6,430 nucleotides of DNA, taken from Thermoplasmatota archaeon. GTDB taxonomy: Archaea; Thermoplasmatota; Thermoplasmata; GCA-020350865; JAUVCJ01. A program made the translations under genes and the position numbers. The stretch spans positions 1 to 6,430 of the forward strand of contig JAUVCJ010000142.1 in NCBI GenBank assembly GCA_030595765.1, written 5' to 3'. Every line of letters starts with the position of its first letter. The first letter of the stretch is position 1. This document shows, piece by piece, positions 1 through 5,500 of this stretch. A model generated the notes under the pieces. That model made no database searches. It was not told the DNA's origin and worked only from the letters and a program-made list of their open reading frames with translations.

Positions 1-436
1 CATCATCAGCAAAGGTGAGATAGTTGCCATCGACACCATCGAGAACCTGTCCAAGAAGATGAAGGCCAAAGGCAAACAGAGCGTATTCGTTGCTGGAGAC
101 GGGTTGTCCACAGAACTGCTGGAGCAGTGCAAGGCAATAAAGGGAGTATTGACCTACCAGGTCTATCCCCAGGGTGTCAGCTTCGAGATAGATACTCTTA
201 CAGATGCGATCCCAGACATCAATAAGCTACTGGTCTATAACGGCGCCAAGGTCAGGACCCTGACCTCGACAGAGCCTGACCTGGAGGAGATATTCCTCAG
301 CATGACTGGCGAGTCTGAGGCGGCACTTGCGGCCAAGTCCAGAAGCGCCCCTGTTCAGTGGTCTCAGGCTGGAGGCAAGGCTGAACCTGGTGGATCAGCA
401 CCTTTGACAAAAGGAGGTGATGGCAATGCCAAATAA
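1..436 (+). CDS. ABC transporter ATP-binding protein, C-terminal part (5' end outside window)
   Basis: The first complete codon is at 2, and 144 residues remain before TAA at 434-436. The nucleotide-binding core (Walker A, signature, Walker B) lies upstream of the window. What is visible is the region that follows the H-loop in DrrA/CcmA/NatA-type exporter ATPases. It has an opening strand 'SKGEIVAIDTIENL', which is the usual kG-iva-gt-eel motif. An alpha/beta regulatory tail of about 80 residues follows, closing with 'EPDLEEIFLSMTG', the family's conserved C-terminal motif. This subunit would hydrolyse ATP on the cytoplasmic face to drive the permease encoded next; the 11-bp gene overlap implies co-translation. 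After the conserved motif there is a low-complexity Ala/Gly/Ser/Lys tail of about 40 residues that the family does not need. Family assignment rests on motifs and on the neighbour; the substrate is unknown. Confidence 0.88.
   Translation, partial: IISKGEIVAIDTIENLSKKMKAKGKQSVFVAGDGLSTELLEQCKAIKGVLTYQVYPQGVSFEIDTLTDAIPDINKLLVYNGAKVRTLTSTEPDLEEIFLSMTGESEAALAAKSRSAPVQWSQAGGKAEPGGSAPLTKGGDGNAK
412..421 (+). promoter_or_regulatory. Shine-Dalgarno sequence deciding the permease start
   Basis: AGGAGGTGAT is complementary over ten bases to the canonical archaeal/bacterial 16S rRNA 3' end. Three in-frame start candidates follow closely: GTG 417, ATG 420 and ATG 426. Only ATG 426 leaves normal spacing, 8 bases after the GGAGG core; the other two lie inside the site itself. 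The site lies within the 3' end of the ATPase gene, so permease translation is probably coupled to, or re-initiated after, ATPase translation. Confidence 0.85.
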
Positions 437-2261
437 GCAGAACCCTCCGATCGAAGAGCCTGTGCCGGACCCACCAATGCCTGAAGACAATAACCCTGCT
501 CCACCATTACCTGACGATCATATGCCGGACCCTCCATTACCAGAAAACCCACAAGATTTTGAAATGGCTCAGAAAACACCAGAGGATGCACCCCCTATTG
601 TTCCACCGATGTTGCCTGATGAGGGCGGCTCTCATGATGGTTCTCCTGATGGTTCTGGAGCTGTTTCTGCTGACGGTTCTGGCCCGGGTTCAGATGATAG
701 TTCTGGTGGAAATGCCCAGAAGCAAACCAAGATGGCACCTCCTTGCAGGTCTATTTCAGTATCAGACTTTTCCTCCAACCTAAGGGGAATGCTCACTATC
801 ATGAAGCGTGAGCTGTTTGCCAATCTTTTCAGTGTCCGGATGCTGGTGATGATGCTCATATTCGTACTGGCGGTTGCCGGAGGAGCCTTTGCCATCTCTG
901 GTCTCGCAGCTAGCAATAGTGTATCAAGGCCTGATGCGCATGTGGCCTGGACTCAGATATCTGACCTTGACGGGACTGGTATCACCAACGATGTCACTAT
1001 TCTAATCACAGACCAAATAGGCATACCCATAGCAGATGCTCAAATTGAGCTGACTGGCATGACCCAGACCTATGATTCTATAACGTTAGCGACCTTAACA
1101 ACTGATGCCAATGGCTATGCCACAGTCAGAGACCTCAACATGCAGTACCTCAACAGCTTCTCGGTGTCGCATCCAATGGATACCACCTATGAGGATACCT
1201 ACGTTTACAAGTTCATGCACACCACCCAGTATGTCACTCCCGGCCAAGAGCTATACCTTTTCACCTTCATGTATGACATGGACGACGACAATATTGGTGA
1301 CGATGCCATAATACTGGCTCTTGACTCCAATGCAACGCCGCTTTTGGGAGTTCAGGTAGATGTGGAGTCCGATGACATCACTGCCAGCGGCAGCACCGAT
1401 GCTGATGGTATCTACATCGTCTACAATCTTAAGGCCAAGGATGTAGAGATGAGTTTCGGGCCAGGAGGTCATGGCGAGTCCCCCAATAGGCTCTATAACG
1501 TAAGTGCCTCTTTCAATGGTGAGACTGCTACCTCTATACTCATCATATCCGAGGACGATGACAGTGCAGGCGGCATGTTCGATATCGAGGGGCCTGACAC
1601 TGTCATTCAGTTCATTGCCGCCCTTTTCATTACCATGCTAATACCCATAATTGGGATCGTCCTGGCCTCGGATTCCATGAACAAGGAGACAACAAACAAC
1701 TCGCTTGACTTTCTGCTAAGCCGGCCACTAGGGAAAAAATCGATATTGATCGGAAAGTTCTCCGGCATCATCCTGGCCATTTCCTTGCCAGTGACTGCTA
1801 TCAACTTTATTGCCATTCAAGTGATATCAGGGGCCAGTGGAGAATCACCCACAGGCTCCCTGGTTCTAGCATTCTTAGGCGGAACCATCATTCTTGCTGC
1901 AATATTCGTGCTGCTTCAACAGATATTCTGTACCCTTTCCAAAACTCCTGGCACTGCAACCCTGATGGGCATTAGCACGTGGATGCTATTCAGCTTGTTC
2001 TGGGGCTTGATATCCCTGTTAGTTGGAGCTCTTGCTGGCATGCGACTTGGCTCGGATGCCTGGATCGAAATGTCGAACCAGATGAGCCTTGTAAATCCAA
2101 CAGGGGCATACCAGTTCCTGATAACACAATCGGCATCAACGTCATCAAATGCATTCTCTGTTGCAGGGGTTCCAGATTGGGGGCCACTGGCAATGCTGGG
2201 TGTATGGTTATTCGCCATGCTATTGGGTGCCCTGGCATTGTTCCAGAGGAAAGCAGAGTGA
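426..2261 (+). CDS. ABC-2 type transporter permease with Ig-like extracytoplasmic insert
   Basis: A membrane subunit of 611 residues that pairs with the upstream ATPase. Order of parts: a disordered Pro/Asp/Glu- and Gly/Ser-rich N-terminus (about 1-105); an amphipathic interface helix containing 'MKRELFANLFSVR'; TM1 (about 139-161); a large insert (about 162-392) with two beta-sandwich-like modules; then TM2 (394-415), TM3 (448-470), TM4 (477-503), TM5 (512-538) and TM6 (587-606). The loop after TM2, 'NNSLDFLLSRPLGKKSI', is the coupling region typical of NosY/ABC2_membrane_5-type permeases (E-t-leLLLsRPv-R--il-gK). Positive charges flank the cytoplasmic ends, giving an N-in/C-in six-helix topology with the insert outside. 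ATG 426 is chosen from SD spacing. The long N-terminus and large insert make it longer than plain ABC-2 permeases of about 250-350 residues. TM limits are by eye. Substrate unknown; an alternative role is mechanical or envelope remodelling rather than transport. Confidence 0.88.
   Translation: MPNKQNPPIEEPVPDPPMPEDNNPAPPLPDDHMPDPPLPENPQDFEMAQKTPEDAPPIVPPMLPDEGGSHDGSPDGSGAVSADGSGPGSDDSSGGNAQKQTKMAPPCRSISVSDFSSNLRGMLTIMKRELFANLFSVRMLVMMLIFVLAVAGGAFAISGLAASNSVSRPDAHVAWTQISDLDGTGITNDVTILITDQIGIPIADAQIELTGMTQTYDSITLATLTTDANGYATVRDLNMQYLNSFSVSHPMDTTYEDTYVYKFMHTTQYVTPGQELYLFTFMYDMDDDNIGDDAIILALDSNATPLLGVQVDVESDDITASGSTDADGIYIVYNLKAKDVEMSFGPGGHGESPNRLYNVSASFNGETATSILIISEDDDSAGGMFDIEGPDTVIQFIAALFITMLIPIIGIVLASDSMNKETTNNSLDFLLSRPLGKKSILIGKFSGIILAISLPVTAINFIAIQVISGASGESPTGSLVLAFLGGTIILAAIFVLLQQIFCTLSKTPGTATLMGISTWMLFSLFWGLISLLVGALAGMRLGSDAWIEMSNQMSLVNPTGAYQFLITQSASTSSNAFSVAGVPDWGPLAMLGVWLFAMLLGALALFQRKAE
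462..551 (+). repeat. Three tandem 30-bp (10-residue) proline-rich repeats in the permease N-terminus
   Basis: Codons 13-42 of the permease are three in-frame decapeptides of pattern x-P-[DA]-P-P-[ML]-P-[ED]-[DN]-x. The units are VPDPPMPEDN, NPAPPLPDDH and MPDPPLPENP. The DNA copies are diverged but share the 10-mer TGCCGGACCC at 463 and 523. The segment should be an extended polyproline-like, negatively charged cytoplasmic tail. Confidence 0.85.
624..710 (+). repeat. Gly/Ser/Asp low-complexity linker in the permease
   Basis: Residues about 67-95 are almost only Gly, Ser, Asp and Pro, with 'DGS' recurring ('DGSPDGSG', 'SADGSGPGS'). At the DNA level TGATGGTTCT occurs at 635 and again at 647, a 12-bp period. 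It reads as a flexible linker between the proline repeats and the helix preceding TM1. Confidence 0.75.
963..1589 (+). other. Extracytoplasmic domain of the permease: two related Ig-like modules
   Basis: This covers permease residues about 180-388. Module 1 starts with 'DLDGTGITNDVTILITD' (180 onward), runs through 'GIPIADAQIEL' (199) and ends its core at 'TDANGYATV' (226). Module 2 starts with 'DMDDDNIGDDAIILALD' (284 onward), runs through 'TPLLGVQVDV' and reaches 'TDADGIYIV' (324). The same order of elements, about 100 residues apart, indicates an internal duplication. The P-x-x-x-[AV]-x-[IV] ... T[DA]x[DN]G-Y pattern is that of carboxypeptidase-regulatory/Ig-like beta-sandwiches. The Asp-rich openings (D-x-D-x-[DT]) resemble calcium-binding loops. 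A further beta-rich stretch ('YNVSASFNGETATSILII') and an acidic linker lead to TM2. Fold and calcium binding are inferred from motifs only. Confidence 0.65.
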
Positions 2262-2294
2262 AGGCAGAGTGACAGTAGAGTGACGGTAGAGTGA
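2251..2294 (+). repeat. Four tandem 11-bp units across the permease stop codon
   Basis: The units AAGCAGAGTGA, AGGCAGAGTGA, CAGTAGAGTGA and CGGTAGAGTGA run head to tail without spacing. They share the core AGAGTGA. The TGA in the first unit (2259-2261) is the permease stop. Because 11 is not a multiple of 3, the following TGAs (2270, 2281, 2292) fall in the other two frames and then again in the first. The last is followed directly by TAG. Confidence 0.9.
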
Positions 2295-2363
2295 TAGGAG
2301 TTTGCCAAAGAACCTCAACGGTCTGCCTGCTAGAGCGAACTTTGCTGCTACTAACAGTTCATG

Positions 2364-2405
2364 ACTAACCTCTGCGGTGCTAGTTAGTGGAGCTTTCCTC
2401 ACCGC
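2364..2405 (+). other. Interleaved inverted repeats, possible H-type pseudoknot or alternative hairpins
   Basis: ACTAAC (2364-2369) pairs with GTTAGT (2383-2388), and GCGGTG (2374-2379) pairs with CACCGC (2400-2405). The order a-b-a'-b' means the two 6-bp stems cannot form as nested hairpins. They would be either alternatives or an H-type pseudoknot with loops of 4, 3 and 11 bases. A second ACTAAC at 2350-2355 competes for GTTAGT. Six-base inverted repeats are expected by chance in a region this size, so function is uncertain. Confidence 0.25.
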
Positions 2406-2432
2406 TATTGCCAGTTTGGAGCTGTCCTTAGT

Positions 2433-2473
2433 GATGCCCTGCCGGGGTAAACATCCTCGTTACTGTCGGCATC
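2433..2473. other. Inverted repeat GATGCC / GGCATC upstream of the TPR promoter
   Basis: GATGCC (2433-2438) and GGCATC (2468-2473) can form a 6-bp outer stem. Inside it GGTAA (2446-2450) pairs with TTACT (2460-2464), with one G-T pair, leaving a 9-base apical loop. It ends 25 bp before the TATA element, so it could be an RNA structure in a 3' UTR or a regulator site. It is followed by A6, not T6, on the + strand, so it is not a rho-independent terminator for the permease. Confidence 0.25.
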
Positions 2474-2491
2474 CAAAAAACAGGCCTGATA

Positions 2492-2510
2492 CAAAGGTTT
2501 AAAATTATAT
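2492..2510 (+). promoter_or_regulatory. Archaeal promoter (BRE/TATA box) of the TPR gene
   Basis: The AT-rich element TTTAAAATTATAT (2498-2510) follows a purine-rich stretch (CAAAGG, 2492-2497) that suits a TFB recognition element. If TTTAAA (2498-2503) is box A, archaeal initiation about 25 bases downstream falls around 2525-2530, on or next to ATG 2530. This predicts a leaderless or nearly leaderless mRNA, in line with the absence of a Shine-Dalgarno sequence before that ATG. Confidence 0.65.
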
Positions 2511-2529
2511 GTGGGCTTACTCTTGGCTA

Positions 2530-5500
2530 ATGGCTCCATTCATAGCAATATTTGGCGCAGAATCAGAGGATAAGATCCTTGAAAAAGCCCAAAAAATGCT
2601 CTCAAAAGGAATAAAGCTTCAAGAGACTCAGAAAGCCCAGAAGGCAAAGTCCCAGTATACCAAGCTACGGGAGTATCTGACCGAGCATAAGGAGTACTTC
2701 AGGGATCGCCGTCCGGATTTTTCCATCCTCTATGAAAAGATGGCCTGGTCCTATTTTCAGATGGAATCCAAAAAAATGGCACTCTCCCTTCTGAACACCT
2801 CGCTAAAGCTGGATAAGACCAATATTCACGCCTGGGTACACTGGGGCACCATACTTCATGATGTCAAGAAACTTTCTGACTCCCTCAAGTGTTTCAATAA
2901 GGCTCTGAACCTGCAGCCAGATAATCGACAGGCCCTGACCGGCAAAGCCGAAGTCCTAACTGCCCAAGACCAGCCCGAGGATGCTGTAGCCTGCTACCTT
3001 GCCATTCTGGATAACGAGCCAGATGATCTTTCCATTCACGACCGAATACTCCAACTGCAACCTGATAACCTAGATGTGCATTTCCGCAAAGGCCAGGTAC
3101 TTGAGAGGCTTGAGCGGTACAGAGAGGCCATCCAGAGCTTTGAAGATGCCCTGGAAATTGACCCTGTGAATACCGAGGTCTTAAACAGGCTTGGCTGGGT
3201 CTACGCCTCCATTGAGGAGTTCGACAGGGCACTGGAAACATACGAGAGAGCCATAACAGCTAACCCTGAGGACAAACTATTATGGAAGGCAAAGGGTCTT
3301 ATCCAGCACAAACTCGGTCAGCTGGAGGAGGGTCTTGCATCCTTTAACAAGGCTCTGGAGCTAGACCCGGAGGATCATGAGGCTCTCAATAAGTTGGGAA
3401 TGCTTCTGATGGAGATGGAAAGACCTGAGGAAGCCCTGGATTCGTACAATGCTGCCCTTGCAGTGGCGCCTGGAAGCCTGGAAATACTTGTCAACAAGAT
3501 GGGAACTTTGAGGGCCCTATCCATGTGGGAGGAGCTTTCAGAGGTATGTGAGCAGATCCTTGAGAAAGACCCGCTCAACAAGCTGGCCTGGTTGGACATG
3601 GCCAATGCTATGGATAATCTGGGTCGAATGGAAGAGGCCATCAATGCCTACAAAAAGGCACTGGAGATCGATCCACTGGATGTTGAGGCCTGGAAGGACC
3701 TTGAAGACCTATTATTTAGCCAGGAGCGCCATGAAGAGGTCGTTGATGCCTGCCAGAGAATTACTGCTCTTGAGCCTACCAACAAGCAGGCATGGTCCGA
3801 CCTTGGAATTTCCCTTAATCGGCTTGAGCGTTATCAAGAAGCATTACCCGCTCTGGCCAATGCCTCAAACATCGATCCTAACGACCTGGATATCCTAAAG
3901 GACATTCTTGAGGCCCACAAGGCTCTGGCCAATTATCAGGATGTGGTTGATGTTGCTGAGAGAATAATTAAAATGGATGAGAGCGACCGGCCATCAAGGG
4001 TAGACAAGGCTGATGCATTGATGTCTCTGGAGAGGGTTGAAGATGCAGTAGAGGGGTATGACAGCGCTCTTGCCCTGGATGAGAACGACAAAGAGGTGCT
4101 GAACAAAAAGGGACTTGCACTCAATGTACTTGGCATTTATGAGGAAGCCATATCGAGCTTCAATGCCTCACTTGAATTGGATGATGATGATGTTGTTGCC
4201 CACAAGAACAAGGGCATAGCCCAAGAGGACCTGGGTCAGTCCGAGGAGGCTCTCATCTCCTATGACCTGGCTCTTAAGCTGGAGGATTCTGATGCATTGC
4301 TTCATTTCAGAAGGGGTGAGGTATTGGTGGACCTGGAAAGGTTCGAGGAGGCTCTGGAGGCCTATGACCAGTGCCTGCTACTGGAGGAGAGCAATATTGA
4401 TGCCCTTCACAGGAGAGGCATAGCGCTTGACTGGCTGGAGAGGCATAAAGATGCAGTCAAGTCATTCAACAAGGCTTTACACCTCAACACCAGGCATAAG
4501 AACCTCTGGAGGGATCGCGGAATTTCCCTTGTGAAGCTCAAAATGTTCCAAGATGCGCTGGAGTCCTTTGAGAATTCGCTAAAGATCGATCCCAAGGACA
4601 TCGAGATCCTTATCCTGAAAAAGGAGGCTCTAAAAAGCCTGGAGAGGAATGAAGATGTTGTTACTGTGTGCAAGAAGATCGCCTATCTGGACAAGAGCAA
4701 CAAGGAGGCTTATGTTGACATGGCCCGTGTCCTGGCCAATCTAGGACGACATTCGGAGTGTGTCGACCCCTTTGAAAAGGCGCTTGCCCTGGACCCGAAG
4801 GACATCGACCTCTGGAAGGAACTTAAGGAGGTCCTTAAGACCCTTGCCCACTTCGACGAGATCGCTGATGTTTGCGAGCACATCCTGGAACTCGACTCCA
4901 AGGATGTTGCTACCTGGATAGACAGAGGTCATGCCCTGTGTCATCTGGCTCGTAACGAGGAGGCAATAGCCGCCTATGATCGTGTTCTGGAGCTGGAGCC
5001 AAACAATGCCGAGGTATGGAACCACAAGGGAGTAGCTCTTCATGAAAATGACCAGAACGAACGGGCTTTGGAATGCTTTGATAAAGCTCTGGAGTTGAAC
5101 CCACTTGACCCTGATTTCCTGGCAAACAAGGGAATAACCCTCCAGACCATGGGCATGTTCGATGATGCATTGACCTGTTACGACAAGGCTTTGGAGGGTA
5201 ACAGCCACAATGTTGGCATTTGGCTTCATAAAGGTGATACCTTGATGGAGCTTAAGCGATACCGCGATGCTCTTGATTGCTTCAATGCTGTTTTGGCTGA
5301 GGATGATAATAACCTTCAAGCAATGCGCCAGAAGGCAAGGGCTTCTCTCTCTGTTGGTGAGTACGAGACCACTATCAGGACCCTTGACCGACTCCTGGAG
5401 TTCGAACCCGAGGACGTTGGAGCCTGGGTTGACAAGGCCAGAGCCTTTAGTCTTAGTGGCAAGACAGAAGGAGCTGTTGGTAGCCTGAACCGTGCACTTG

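Larger units (their letters stand above)
2262..2529. other. Intergenic region, 268 bp, no gene seen
   Basis: No convincing coding frame, tRNA or other recognised RNA was found. It holds the tail of the 11-bp repeat array, three short inverted repeats, and the TATA box of the downstream TPR gene. No run of five or more T occurs on the + strand after the permease, so a typical archaeal oligo-T terminator is not visible. The only homopolymer run is A6 at 2475-2480. Confidence 0.8.

Noticed and set aside
417..425. GTG 417 or ATG 420 as permease start
   Set aside because: Both lie inside the Shine-Dalgarno sequence itself; ATG 426 has normal spacing.
1916..2308. 130-codon open frame on the minus strand over the permease end
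   Set aside because: It is fully antisense to strong membrane-segment coding on the + strand, and its composition shows no recognisable protein family.
2433..2480. Hairpin plus homopolymer as a rho-independent terminator
   Set aside because: On the + strand the hairpin is followed by A6, not T, and the stem is weak. On the minus strand the T6 would precede the hairpin and there is no minus-strand gene to terminate.
2509..2529. In-frame ATG 2509 as start of the TPR protein
   Set aside because: It overlaps the TATA-like element and would require a transcript starting upstream of it; the promoter spacing fits ATG 2530.
2262..2529. A tRNA or small protein gene in the gap
   Set aside because: No cloverleaf, T-loop motif or frame with a start signal could be found.
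3548..3898. 116-codon + strand open frame inside the TPR gene
   Set aside because: It is an out-of-frame shadow rich in Trp, Arg and Met, produced by the TPR codons; the TPR frame itself is intact here.
4741..5319. 192-codon open frame on the minus strand
   Set aside because: It is antisense to the TPR array. Its openness follows from the biased, repetitive codons of the sense frame, and it has no motif or start signal.
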